DNA from: Yoonia sp. SS1-5 | GTDB taxonomy: Bacteria > Pseudomonadota > Alphaproteobacteria > Rhodobacterales > Rhodobacteraceae | Direction: 5' to 3' | Assembly (NCBI RefSeq): GCF_038443705.2 | Contig: NZ_CP151767.2 | Span: 372,001 to 436,000 of the forward strand | Length of the DNA stretch: 64,000 nucleotides | Position numbers and translations under genes: made by a program | Part shown: piece by piece, positions 18,236-27,049 of the stretch | How the letters are laid out: every line of letters starts with the position of its first letter | Numbering within the stretch: position 1 is the first letter of the stretch | Notes under the pieces: model-generated | Databases searched by the model: none | What the model saw: only the letters and a program-made list of their open reading frames with translations | What the model was told of the DNA's origin: nothing

Positions 18236-19570
18236 TTGGATCTGACACAATTCGTGCCGCTCTTTGGTAATTTTGCCTTTATGATCGCGGCGTTTGTCGT
18301 GGCATTGTCGGTCATCGTCGCGATCCACGAATATGGCCATTACATCGTCGGGCGCTGGTGCGGCATTCATGCGGAAGTCTTTTCGCTTGGGTTTGGGCCG
18401 GTGATCTACAGCCGGATGGACCGGCGCGGCACGAAATGGCAGGTCGCGGCCTTGCCGCTTGGCGGCTATGTCAAGTTTCTGGGCGATGCGAATGCGGCCA
18501 GCGTCGGATCAGACGGCACTGTCGCGGCAACAGATGCGCGCCGGACGATGCTGGGCGCCCCGTTATGGGCGCGTACCGCGACAGTTGCGGCGGGTCCGAT
18601 TTTCAATTTCATTCTCGCCATTCTGATCTTTGCCGGCGTTATGATGGCGCAGGGCCGATCCGCGGACCCGCTGACATTTGGTGAAATGCGCCCCTTGCCC
18701 CCAAGCTTTGCCACAGACCTGCAAACCGGCGATATCCTGCTGTCTGTCGAAGGCATCCCGTTTGATGATCCGGACCGCGAAGGCGGCATCGTTGATCTGC
18801 TGCCGCTGAAAGAGCGGCTGGATTACCGGGTGGAACGGGGCGGCGATCAGATCACGGTGGACGGCCCATTCCTGATGCCAACGGCCGTTTCCAGTGTCAG
18901 CCCACGATCCGCCGCTGATGACGCCAATATCAAGGTGGGCGACGTGATTACTGCCATCAACGGCGATCCGGTTTTTGCGTTCACCCAGGTGCAGGAGATC
19001 GTCAAGAATGCGGATGGCGCCCCTTTGGCGCTGACCCTTTGGCGCAACGGCCAAACCGTTGATGTGACATTGTCACCGCGCCGTGTGGACTTGCCACTGC
19101 CGGAAGGCGGGTTCGAGACCCGCTGGCTGATGGGAATTACGGGCCAGCTGTTTTTCGAGGAACAAACCGAATTTGTTGGCCCGATTGAGGCGCTGCAGAT
19201 CGGGGCGCAGCAATTGTGGTTCACGGCGACAACATCGCTTTCAGCGCTCAAGCATGTGATTTTCGGACAGATTTCCACATGTAACCTGTCGGGGCCGGTG
19301 GGCATCGCGGAAACCAGCGGCTCTATGGCAGAGCAGGGTGCGCAAAGCTTTATCTGGTTTATCGCCGCCTTGTCAGCCGGTGTTGGCCTGATCAACCTGT
19401 TCCCGATACCGGTTCTGGATGGCGGCCACCTGATGTTTTACGCCTACGAGGCGATTGCCCGGCGCAAGCCAAGCGATCGGGCCATTCAGGTCTTTATGTT
19501 TGTTGGGTTGGCGCTTGTTTTGTCGTTGATGTCATTTACGGTTTTAAACGATACGTTGCTTTGCCCCTAG
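18236..19570 (+). CDS. rseP: RIP metalloprotease RseP (site-2 protease family)
   Basis: Inner-membrane zinc protease that cleaves anti-sigma factors within the membrane during the envelope stress response and may remove remnant signal peptides. With a TTG start at 18236 the 444-residue protein has HEYGH (31-35) in the first helix, the FSLGFGP and PLGGYVKFLGD segments, two PDZ domains in the periplasmic region, and the second catalytic motif NLFPIPVLDGGHL. The TTG lies five bases after the dxr stop; ATG 18281 would start inside the first membrane helix and is less likely. Confidence 0.95.
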   Translation: MDLTQFVPLFGNFAFMIAAFVVALSVIVAIHEYGHYIVGRWCGIHAEVFSLGFGPVIYSRMDRRGTKWQVAALPLGGYVKFLGDANAASVGSDGTVAATDARRTMLGAPLWARTATVAAGPIFNFILAILIFAGVMMAQGRSADPLTFGEMRPLPPSFATDLQTGDILLSVEGIPFDDPDREGGIVDLLPLKERLDYRVERGGDQITVDGPFLMPTAVSSVSPRSAADDANIKVGDVITAINGDPVFAFTQVQEIVKNADGAPLALTLWRNGQTVDVTLSPRRVDLPLPEGGFETRWLMGITGQLFFEEQTEFVGPIEALQIGAQQLWFTATTSLSALKHVIFGQISTCNLSGPVGIAETSGSMAEQGAQSFIWFIAALSAGVGLINLFPIPVLDGGHLMFYAYEAIARRKPSDRAIQVFMFVGLALVLSLMSFTVLNDTLLCP

Positions 19571-19628
19571 GGGCTTGCCACGGTTTTGCCGCATTTGGGC
19601 GTTACGATTTGGCTGAGAGGTGATAGGT

Positions 19629-19766
19629 ATGACACGCGCAACAAGAGCACTGACAAACAGATTTCGTGGTTTCAAAACGCTTGTGCGGATGAACATGGAC
19701 TGGCTGCGTTTTGCCGTGATCGTGATGATCGCGCTTTATAGTAGCGCCTACGTGATGTTGAGCTAG
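19629..19766 (+). CDS. Small membrane protein (45 aa) between rseP and bamA
   Basis: ATG 19629 is preceded by GAGAGGTGATAGGT, a strong ribosome-binding site. The product has a basic N-terminus (MTRATRALTNRFRGFKTLVR) followed by a single hydrophobic helix (WLRFAVIVMIALYSSAYVML) and stops almost at once. The positive-inside pattern predicts an inner-membrane anchor with the N-terminus in the cytoplasm. A terminator follows 30 bases later. It lies inside the envelope biogenesis cluster, downstream of rseP. No family recognised. Confidence 0.65.
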   Translation: MTRATRALTNRFRGFKTLVRMNMDWLRFAVIVMIALYSSAYVMLS

Positions 19767-19795
19767 TCAACCACCAGATCACTAAATAAAGCACA

Positions 19796-19828
19796 AAACG
19801 CGCCTCTGGGCGCGTTTCTTCGTTTTGA
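19796..19828 (+). terminator. Rho-independent terminator before bamA
   Basis: AAACGCGCC (19796-19804) pairs with GGCGCGTTT (19809-19817) around TCTG, and is followed by the T-rich CTTCGTTTT. This separates the frr-rseP-small protein unit from bamA, which must therefore have its own promoter within the next 60 bases. Confidence 0.85.
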
Positions 19829-19887
19829 CAAAACGTCGCATAAGGGCTACTCCGATGGCAATTGGGTTGTGAGCACAGGCGATAATA

Positions 19888-22191
19888 ATGAAAAACAATG
19901 TGGGGGGCGCCGCATTACGATGTGGCAGAATTGTCCGGCGGATCGGGTTCATGCTGGTCTTGGCTGCGATGGGCGGCGCAGCGATCGCACAAAGTTTTGC
20001 GTTCACCGCGATCAATATCGAAGGTAATCAGCGCGTCGCGGATGGCACGATCCTGACATTTGCGGGCATTTCCCCCGGTGAGGCGCTGTCGGCTGCCGAA
20101 CTGAACGATGCCGCCCAAAGTATCCGCGAATCCGGCCTGTTCGAAAGTGTCGATGTCACGCCCGTCGGCCGCACCTTGCGGATCAATGTCGTTGAATATC
20201 CAACCATCAACCGCATCAATATCGAGGGCAATGTCCGCCTGCGCGACGCGCAATTGCTGCCGCTTGTGCAATCCCAGCCGCGCCGCGTCTACAATCCCGC
20301 TCAGGCCGAGCAGGACACGGCTGCGATAACCCGGGCCTATGCCGAACAGGGACGGATCAATGCGGTTGTGACACCGCGGATCATCCGTTTGTCCGATAAC
20401 CGTGTTGATCTGGTGTTCGAAGTGGCCGAATCCGGTGTGACTGAGATTGAACGCATTTCCTTTATCGGCAACCGCACGTTTTCCGAGGGGCGCCTGCGCC
20501 GCGTGCTGGATACAAAGCAGGCAGGCGTGCTGCGCACGATCATCACCCGCGATACCTATTCCCCCGAACGCATTGCCCGTGACCGCACATTGCTGACGGA
20601 ATTCTACCGCTCGCGCGGCTATCCGGATTTCGTCGTGCAGAATGTGGATGTGTCACTGACCCGTGAACGCGACGCCTATCTGGTGACATTCAATGTGCGT
20701 GAGGGGCAGAAATTCTCGTTCGGGCGGGTGTCTGTGCGCAGCGAATATCCGGGCGTGAATGGGGCGGATTTCGAACGTGAAATCCGTGTCCGCACCGGTG
20801 CCACCTATTCGCCCGCACCAATAGAAACGGATATTTCGCGCATTGAACGTGCCGCAACGGCGCGGGGCATCACCTTTCTTGAGGTGCAGCCGCGCATCAC
20901 CCGCAACGACCGGGCGCTGCAACTGAACGTGGAATATGTGCTGGTTCCCGGACGCCGGGTCTTTGTCGAGCGCATTGATATCGAAGGCAATGGCACAACG
21001 CTGGACCGCGTCATTCGCAACCAGTTCCGCGTGGTCGAGGGCGATCCCTTTAATCCGCGCGAAATCCGCGAGGCGGCGCGCCGCATTCGCGGACTGGGCT
21101 TCTTTCAGAATGCCGCTGTTGATGCGCGTCAGGGATCATCGCCCAGCCAGGTCATTATTGATGTGGATGTCGAGGAAGGCCCGACAGGCACCCTGACATT
21201 TGGCGCAAACTACAACAGCGATACCGGCGCGGGTCTTGTGGCCTCTTACCGGCAGAGCAATTTTCAGGGACGCGGTCAGCGCCTGAACTTTCAGGTCTCG
21301 ACTGCGGAAAGCAACCGGCGCCTAGCCTTCGGGTTTACCGAGCCGCAGTTTCTGGGCCGCGACCTGCGCTTTGGCATAGATTTGTCATACCGGACAACGG
21401 ACAATGAAAACGCGCTTTATGACACTGAAACCTTCCGGATCAGCCCATCGCTCAGCTTCCCGGTCAGTGAAAATGGGCGTTTGCAGGTGTTTGGCGCCTA
21501 TGAGTTCACCGATTTGACCGATGTATCGGGCGATGCCAGCCAGATCATTCAGGACGAGGCCGCACAGGGCAAGGTCACCAACGGATCTATCGGCTACACC
21601 TATAGCTTTGATACCCGTCGGACCGGTTTGAACCCCAATGCAGGTGTGCTGTTGCGGTTCGGGCAGGAATTCGGCTTTGGCGACACGCAGTTCATCAAGA
21701 CGACAGCGCTTGCCGGGGCAGAGACAAAAATCCTGAACGAAGAAGTGACACTGCGCGCCACGCTTGAGGGCGGGAACCTGCGGTATCAGGATGGCAGCAG
21801 CCGTGTCACCGACCGCTTCTTCCTTGGCAGCAGGTTGTTGCGCGGGTTTGAGGCCGGCGGCGTTGGCCCTCGCGACGAAGATACCGATGATGCGCTTGGC
21901 GGGAACAGCTTTGCGGTTGCCCGGCTTGAGGCGGAATTCCCGCTTGGTTTGCCAAGCGAATACGGGATCTCGGGTGGGGTCTTTCTTGATCACGGGACAG
22001 TCTGGGATGTTGGCGAAACCGGTACGGCGAACGTTCTGTATGACGAGCCGATCACGCGGACGATTGCGGGTGTGTCCATCTTCTGGACAACACCGATCGG
22101 CCCGTTGCGGTTTAACTTCACAGAAGAAATCGACGTGCAGGAACGCGACAATCCGAAATCCTTTGACGTGACGATCTCGACCAGTTTCTGA
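19888..22191 (+). CDS. bamA: Outer-membrane protein assembly factor BamA
   Basis: Central subunit of the BAM complex, which folds beta-barrel proteins into the outer membrane. The 767-residue precursor has a signal peptide (about 1-34, AAIAQ), five POTRA domains (recurrent INIEGN, ISFIGNRTFSEG and IDIEGN repeats to about residue 420), then a 16-strand barrel (FGANYNSDTGAGL; SRLLRGFEAGGVGPRD, the conserved loop) and a terminal Phe beta-signal. The stop overlaps the skp start by one base. bamA-skp-fabZ-lpxA-lpxI-lpxB is the usual alphaproteobacterial cluster. Confidence 0.98.
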   Translation: MKNNVGGAALRCGRIVRRIGFMLVLAAMGGAAIAQSFAFTAINIEGNQRVADGTILTFAGISPGEALSAAELNDAAQSIRESGLFESVDVTPVGRTLRINVVEYPTINRINIEGNVRLRDAQLLPLVQSQPRRVYNPAQAEQDTAAITRAYAEQGRINAVVTPRIIRLSDNRVDLVFEVAESGVTEIERISFIGNRTFSEGRLRRVLDTKQAGVLRTIITRDTYSPERIARDRTLLTEFYRSRGYPDFVVQNVDVSLTRERDAYLVTFNVREGQKFSFGRVSVRSEYPGVNGADFEREIRVRTGATYSPAPIETDISRIERAATARGITFLEVQPRITRNDRALQLNVEYVLVPGRRVFVERIDIEGNGTTLDRVIRNQFRVVEGDPFNPREIREAARRIRGLGFFQNAAVDARQGSSPSQVIIDVDVEEGPTGTLTFGANYNSDTGAGLVASYRQSNFQGRGQRLNFQVSTAESNRRLAFGFTEPQFLGRDLRFGIDLSYRTTDNENALYDTETFRISPSLSFPVSENGRLQVFGAYEFTDLTDVSGDASQIIQDEAAQGKVTNGSIGYTYSFDTRRTGLNPNAGVLLRFGQEFGFGDTQFIKTTALAGAETKILNEEVTLRATLEGGNLRYQDGSSRVTDRFFLGSRLLRGFEAGGVGPRDEDTDDALGGNSFAVARLEAEFPLGLPSEYGISGGVFLDHGTVWDVGETGTANVLYDEPITRTIAGVSIFWTTPIGPLRFNFTEEIDVQERDNPKSFDVTISTSF

Positions 22192-22715
22192 TGCGCATCT
22201 GGGGCGCCATAGCGCTGTTGCTGGTGCTTTGCCTGCCAGCAGCAGCGCAGCAAGAGCCGGCGCCGCAAATCCTGATCGTGGACAGCGACCGCGTCTATCT
22301 TGAAACGCTTTACGGGCGCAGCATCGCAGAAGATCTGGCAGCTCAGGTCAGCCAGCTGCAATCCGAGAATGACGCCATCGCTGAACAACTCCGCGAAGAG
22401 GAACTGGCCCTGACAGAGCAGCGGGCCGAAATGACGCCCGAGCTATTCCGCCAGGAGGCCGATGCCTTTGACGAAAAGGTGCAGGAGTTGCGCCGGACCC
22501 GCGACGCCAAGAACCAGGAATTGCAGGTCGCAAGCGCCGAGGCCCGGTCCCGGTTTGAGGAACGCGTGCAGGGTATCGTCGCCAATATCATGCTGGAACG
22601 AAACGCGTTGATGGTCATGGAACAGCGCAATGTCATTCTATCCGTACGCGCGGCCAACATTACCGATGACGTGATCACCCGGATTGATGCGCAATTGGGG
22701 GACGGTTCGCAGTAG
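22191..22715 (+). CDS. OmpH/Skp-family periplasmic chaperone
   Basis: Holds unfolded outer-membrane proteins on their way to BAM. The 174 residues begin with a signal peptide ([21 protein letters not shown]) and then [17 protein letters not shown], the family's N-terminal strand. A long charged coiled-coil arm follows (about 50-125, rich in Glu, Gln and Arg), and a return strand ([20 protein letters not shown]). The ATG shares a base with the bamA TGA. Family assignment rests on this architecture and the position after bamA. Confidence 0.9.
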   Translation: MRIWGAIALLLVLCLPAAAQQEPAPQILIVDSDRVYLETLYGRSIAEDLAAQVSQLQSENDAIAEQLREEELALTEQRAEMTPELFRQEADAFDEKVQELRRTRDAKNQELQVASAEARSRFEERVQGIVANIMLERNALMVMEQRNVILSVRAANITDDVITRIDAQLGDGSQ

Positions 22716-22798
22716 CGGACGCTTGCCCGTTGCGCGCGCGCTTGGTACTGATTTCGAACGCGGCGCAGACCCGCATCAGCAATAAGGAGCGTCCGCGC

Positions 22799-23260
22799 AT
22801 GTCCGACCCGGTCACAGAGGCTGACATTCACCTCATCCAGAAGATACTTCCGCATCGCTATCCCTTTCTGTTGGTTGACAAAGTTCACAGCATTAATGGG
22901 ACAGCCTCGGCCATCGGGATCAAGAATGTCACCATGAACGAGCCGCATTTTCAGGGCCATTTTCCCGGCAATCCGATCATGCCGGGTGTGACAATCGTCG
23001 AAGCCATGGCACAGACGACGGCGGTCATGGTCGGGGCCTCGCTTGGCCTGACAGAGGGTAATTTGCTGGTCTATTTCATGGCGATTGACGGCTGCAAATT
23101 CCGCCGCAAGGTCGTGCCGGGTGACGTTCTGGAAATGCATGTCGAAACAACGCGCGGCAAGCCCGGTGGCAAGGTCTGGCGCTTTAAGGGCGTTGCCAGG
23201 GTCGAGGGTGAAATGGCCGCCGAGGCAGAGTTCACCGCTATGATGGATATGCAGGATTGA
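22799..23260 (+). CDS. fabZ: 3-hydroxyacyl-[ACP] dehydratase
   Basis: Dehydrates beta-hydroxyacyl-ACP in type II fatty acid synthesis and competes with LpxA for hydroxyacyl-ACP. The 153-residue hot-dog protein has [13 protein letters not shown], the catalytic His in [15 protein letters not shown] with Glu in [11 protein letters not shown], and FRRKVVPGD. The frame is open to 22730, but ATG 22799, preceded by AAGGAGCG, is the family start. The stop overlaps the lpxA start (TTGA). Confidence 0.97.
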   Translation: MSDPVTEADIHLIQKILPHRYPFLLVDKVHSINGTASAIGIKNVTMNEPHFQGHFPGNPIMPGVTIVEAMAQTTAVMVGASLGLTEGNLLVYFMAIDGCKFRRKVVPGDVLEMHVETTRGKPGGKVWRFKGVARVEGEMAAEAEFTAMMDMQD

Positions 23261-24042
23261 CCGCTGACATCCACCCTTCCGCCGTGATCGCGGATACGGC
23301 CGTGATTGGTGCCGATTGCAGGATTGGCCCCTTCTGCGTGATCGGGCCGGATGTTGTTCTGGCCGACCGGGTGACCCTGAAAAGCCATGTGGTGATCGAA
23401 GGCGATACCCATATCGGTGAAGAGACCGAAGTTTTTCCATTTGCGGTGATTGGTGAAATCCCGCAGGATTTGAAGTTCGGCGGCGAGAAGTCGCAATTGC
23501 GGATCGGTGCGCGCAACCGGATCCGCGAACATGTCACGATGAATATCGGCACGGCCGGTGGCGGCGGTGTGACCCGGATCGGCGATGACGGGTTGTTTAT
23601 GGCCGGTTGCCATATCGCCCATGACGCGCAGATCGGGGACCGCGTCATCATCGTGAATTCCACCGCGATTGCCGGTCACTGCATTCTGGAAGACGACGTA
23701 ATCGTTGGCGGCCTGTGCGGCGTGCACCAGTTTGTCCGGATCGGGCAGGGTGCGATTATTGGCGCCGTCACAATGGTGACCAAGGATGTTGTCCCGCACG
23801 GTCTTGTACAGGCCCCGCGGGGCGAGCTGGACGGGTTGAACCTTGTCGGGCTCAAACGCAAAGGTGTGGCCCGCAGCGACATCACCGCATTACGGGCCGC
23901 GTTTCAGATGCTCAAGGATGGCGAGGGGACCTTTCAGGACCGCGCCCGCCGCCTCGCCGATGAAAGTGACAGCGCTTATGTGCAGCAGATGGTTGCCTTT
24001 ATTCTTGGCGACACAGATCGCAATTTCCTGACGCCGGGCTGA
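23257..24042 (+). CDS. lpxA: UDP-N-acetylglucosamine acyltransferase
   Basis: First step of lipid A synthesis: transfers a 3-hydroxyacyl chain to UDP-GlcNAc. The 261 residues form the left-handed beta helix of hexapeptide repeats ([20 protein letters not shown] and so on) with the catalytic His in [12 protein letters not shown] and the RIREHVTMN substrate segment, then a helical C-terminal domain. The start is TTG 23257, overlapping the fabZ stop by four bases. The stop shares one base with the lpxI ATG. Confidence 0.97.
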   Translation: MTADIHPSAVIADTAVIGADCRIGPFCVIGPDVVLADRVTLKSHVVIEGDTHIGEETEVFPFAVIGEIPQDLKFGGEKSQLRIGARNRIREHVTMNIGTAGGGGVTRIGDDGLFMAGCHIAHDAQIGDRVIIVNSTAIAGHCILEDDVIVGGLCGVHQFVRIGQGAIIGAVTMVTKDVVPHGLVQAPRGELDGLNLVGLKRKGVARSDITALRAAFQMLKDGEGTFQDRARRLADESDSAYVQQMVAFILGDTDRNFLTPG

Positions 24043-24941
24043 TGCTTGCATTGATTGCAGGAACAGGCGACCTGCCGACGCAATTGGTGCAGCATGCCAC
24101 ACCGCGCCCCTTGATCTGCGCGCTTGCCGGATTTGAGCCTGCGCTTGCGCCTGATCTGGCCTTTCGGCTTGAGCATCTGGGATCTTTTCTTGCCGAACTC
24201 AAGGCCCGCGGTGTCACCCGGATCTGCATGGCGGGCGCGGTCACCCGCCCGGTGATTGACCCCGCTGCCATAGATGACGCAACCAAACCGCTGATCCCGC
24301 TTTTGCAATCGGCAATGTCAAAGGGGGATGACGGCGCCTTGCGCGGCATCATCGCACTTCTGGAAGATCAGGGGTTTGCCATCGTTGCCGCCCATCAGAT
24401 CGCACCTGCGCTGCTGCCGGAACCCGGTGTCCTGACGCAGGCACAGCCGCAACCCCCGCATGAAGATGACGCCGCGCGCGGGCAGGAATGTGTAGCGGCC
24501 ATGGGGGTCGCCGATGTCGGGCAGGCCTGTCTGATCCGTGCGGCAGCACCGGTCGCAACCGAGGGGCAAGATGGCACAGATGCAATGCTGGATCGGTTCA
24601 TCCTTCCGCAGACCCCGGACCCAACGGGTGACGTGCTGGACACGGTGACCGACGTCGCATCGGATATGTTTGACACGGTTGCGGACTGGCTGGTCGGCCC
24701 GGCGGTCGACAGGCCCGACGCGGGGGGCGCGATCCTGTTCAAGGCCCCCAAGCCAGGGCAGGATCGGCGCGCTGACTTGCCGGTTATCGGGCCGGGCACG
24801 GCGCGCCGTGCCGCGCGTGCCGGCCTTGCCGGTATCGTGGTTGAGGCGGGCGGTGTCATGGTCCTGCACCGCGCCGATGTCGTGCAAGCGCTTGATGCGG
24901 CAGGTCTGTTTCTCTGGGTCCGTCCAAGGGGTGACACATGA
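24042..24941 (+). CDS. lpxI: UDP-2,3-diacylglucosamine pyrophosphatase LpxI, with insertion
   Basis: Hydrolyses UDP-2,3-diacylglucosamine to lipid X, replacing LpxH in alphaproteobacteria. The 299 residues show the two-domain LpxI layout: LALIAGTGDLP at the start, then MAGAVTRP, SKGDDGALRGI, GTDAML, and the C-terminal KAPKPGQDRRADLPVIGPGTA and GIVVEAGG. Known members are about 270-280 residues. Here an acidic, hydrophobic segment (about residues 187-226, GDVLDTVTDVASDMFDTV) sits between GTDAML and the KAPKPGQD motif, where relatives I know have a short link. It overlaps lpxA by one base and lpxB by four. Confidence 0.93.
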   Translation: MLALIAGTGDLPTQLVQHATPRPLICALAGFEPALAPDLAFRLEHLGSFLAELKARGVTRICMAGAVTRPVIDPAAIDDATKPLIPLLQSAMSKGDDGALRGIIALLEDQGFAIVAAHQIAPALLPEPGVLTQAQPQPPHEDDAARGQECVAAMGVADVGQACLIRAAAPVATEGQDGTDAMLDRFILPQTPDPTGDVLDTVTDVASDMFDTVADWLVGPAVDRPDAGGAILFKAPKPGQDRRADLPVIGPGTARRAARAGLAGIVVEAGGVMVLHRADVVQALDAAGLFLWVRPRGDT

Positions 24942-26092
24942 GGGTCTTCGTGATCGCGGGCGAACCGTCGGGCGACAAGCTGGGTGCGGCGATGATGGCG
25001 GGGCTCAAGGCATTGCAAGGCGATGTCCCTTTTGACGGGGTCGGCGGCCCGCTGATGCAGGCCGAAGGATTGGTCAGCCGGTTTCCGATGGATGAGTTGT
25101 CGGTCATGGGGCTTGCTGAAATCCTGCCGAAATACCGGGCGTTGAAGGCCCGGATCCGGCAGATGGCCGAGGCGATTGTGGCAAGTCGGCCTGATGTTCT
25201 GATCACCATTGATAGCCCCGATTTCTGCTTGCGGGTCGCCCGTCTTGTCAAAGCCGTCAGCGACATTCCAACCGTGCATTACGTCGCCCCAACGGTCTGG
25301 GCCTGGCGCGCGGGCCGGGCTGCAAAGATGGCCCAGCATATTGACCACGTGCTTGCCCTCTTTCCGTTCGAGCCGCCCTATATGCAGGCCGCTGGGATGG
25401 GATGCGATTTCGTCGGGCATCCGGTTGTGGCCGAACCGGTGGCCAGCGCGGCAGCCGTCGCAGAACTGGCAATCGCGGATCCGGTGGTGATGCTTCTGCC
25501 TGGAAGCCGCAAGGGCGAGGTGTCGCGTCTTGCGGATCGGTTTGGCGAGGCGGCCGCCCTGATTGCCAAGGAACGGCCCGCCGCCCGGTTTGTCATACCA
25601 ACCACGCAGGGCGTGTATGATCTGGTGCAGACGCGTGTTGGCGGCTGGACAGTGCCTGTGACTGTTCTGGCGCCGGGTGATGCGCGGCGTGCGGCCTTTT
25701 TCAAGCGGGCGGATGTCGCGCTGGCTGCGTCCGGCACCGTCTCGCTTGAACTGGCCGCGAATGCGACACCGATGGTGATTGCCTATGATATGGCCTGGCT
25801 TAGCCGGGTGATCATCAGCCGCATGCTCAAGGTGGACACGGTGACGCTGGTCAATCTGGTCAGCGAAACGCGGGTGATACCAGAATTCATTGGGGCGGCC
25901 TGCCAGCCCGAACCGATTGCGCGCGCCGTGCTGGAGCTGCTGGACAATCCCGGCGCCCAGCAGGCGGCCATGGCCACTACCATGACCCGGTTGGGGCAGG
26001 GTGGCCCGCCGCCCGGTTTACGCGCGGCGCAGGCGGTGGTGGATTTTCTGAAAAAGCCGGCCGTCAAGAATAAGCAGGCCAAGGGCAAGTAG
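24938..26092 (+). CDS. lpxB: Lipid-A-disaccharide synthase
   Basis: Condenses lipid X with UDP-diacylglucosamine to the lipid A disaccharide at the inner face of the inner membrane. The 384-residue GT-B enzyme (family GT19) starts MRVFVIAGEPSGDKLGAAMM and has FDGVGGPLMQ, MGLAEILPKY, TIDSPDFCLR, YVAPTVWAWRAGRA, DFVGHPV, LLPGSRKGEV and ASGTVSLELA. The C-terminus ends in a Lys-rich tail (KKPAVKNKQAKGK). The last 75 bases are also coding, on the other strand, for the convergent EamA permease. Confidence 0.97.
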   Translation: MRVFVIAGEPSGDKLGAAMMAGLKALQGDVPFDGVGGPLMQAEGLVSRFPMDELSVMGLAEILPKYRALKARIRQMAEAIVASRPDVLITIDSPDFCLRVARLVKAVSDIPTVHYVAPTVWAWRAGRAAKMAQHIDHVLALFPFEPPYMQAAGMGCDFVGHPVVAEPVASAAAVAELAIADPVVMLLPGSRKGEVSRLADRFGEAAALIAKERPAARFVIPTTQGVYDLVQTRVGGWTVPVTVLAPGDARRAAFFKRADVALAASGTVSLELAANATPMVIAYDMAWLSRVIISRMLKVDTVTLVNLVSETRVIPEFIGAACQPEPIARAVLELLDNPGAQQAAMATTMTRLGQGGPPPGLRAAQAVVDFLKKPAVKNKQAKGK

Positions 26093-26941
26093 CCCAAATC
26101 CGGCATAGGCGCGGGCGGGCAGCGCCTCACCCAGAACAATCGCCCCCAGCACGATTGCGACCGGGGCGACCAGCAGGGTGCAAAGCATCAGGTTCCCACT
26201 GCCCGCCATGGCCAGCACCCGGTAGTAGAGCAGGTAGGCCAATGCCGTTGCGATGATCGCATAATACGCAATCGCGGCCCATGTCTGCGGCATCAGCGAC
26301 AGGCTGATGGGCCCTTCGACAAACCACGCAACCGGTAGGGTGATCAGGCTTGATCCGGTCAACATGCCCGCGGCCGCCACTTGGGGTGACAGGCCGGCCA
26401 GCGTCCGGCGCGCCCAGACGCCGGCCACGGCATAGCTGACCGTGCCGGCAATCACGGCAATCTGCCCAAGCGAGCGGATGTCAAACTGCGTCAATGCGGA
26501 TAGCCCGATGGCGGTCGCCACCCCCAAAAAGCCCAAGGCAACGCCCACAGCTTTGCGGGCGGTCAACCGCTCATCCGCGAGAAACAGGGCCGCCGCGATA
26601 ACACCGAAAATGGCAGTTGCTGCGTTCAGGATAGACGTGAGGCCTGTCTCAATATGCAACTGTCCCCAGGCCATGAGGCTGAACGGGATCGCGTTGTTCA
26701 GCAGCCCCATGACCAGAAACGCCCCCCAGATCCGTGGGGCGCGTGGCAGTGGCAGACGACGAAAGGCGACATAGGCCCAAAGGATCAGCATGGCCCAACC
26801 GGTACGATGCGCCACCGCTGTCAACGGGCCGATTTCGTCCAGCGCGATGCGGATCGACAGGAAAGACGCCCCCCAGATCAGCGAGAGCAAAAGCAATTCG
26901 GCCCATGCGCGCGACGAGATGGTTTTCTGGACGGGGCTCAT
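26018..26941 (-). CDS. EamA/DMT-family permease
   Basis: 307-residue inner-membrane transporter with about ten hydrophobic helices and two EamA repeats; the first has SLIWGASFLSIRIAL and the second starts near AGVWARRTLAGLSP. The family exports amino acids, metabolites or drugs; the substrate here is unknown. The 3' end overlaps the coding 3' end of lpxB by 75 bases in a convergent arrangement, with the last helix and a basic tail (FQKIHHRLRRA) inside the overlap. ATG 26941 begins MSPVQKTISS. It appears to be a single-gene unit. Confidence 0.9.
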   Translation of the reverse strand: MSPVQKTISSRAWAELLLLSLIWGASFLSIRIALDEIGPLTAVAHRTGWAMLILWAYVAFRRLPLPRAPRIWGAFLVMGLLNNAIPFSLMAWGQLHIETGLTSILNAATAIFGVIAAALFLADERLTARKAVGVALGFLGVATAIGLSALTQFDIRSLGQIAVIAGTVSYAVAGVWARRTLAGLSPQVAAAGMLTGSSLITLPVAWFVEGPISLSLMPQTWAAIAYYAIIATALAYLLYYRVLAMAGSGNLMLCTLLVAPVAIVLGAIVLGEALPARAYAGFGLLALGLLILDGRLFQKIHHRLRRA

Positions 26942-26998
26942 GTGGTGACATCACCCCTGCACCGTCGGAAAGGCAACCCGGATCATGTCGAAGGAGAT

Positions 26999-27027
26999 AA
27001 AAAAACCCCGCCGGTAAGGGCGGGGTT
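26999..27027 (-). terminator. Rho-independent terminator of the FadL-type gene
   Basis: On the minus strand AACCCCGCC and GGCGGGGTT (27019-27027 with 27004-27012) form a nine-pair stem followed by a run of seven T. It lies 22 bases after the porin stop and insulates it from the EamA gene. Confidence 0.9.
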
Positions 27028-27049
27028 CCTCAATCGACACAGAGCCGAT

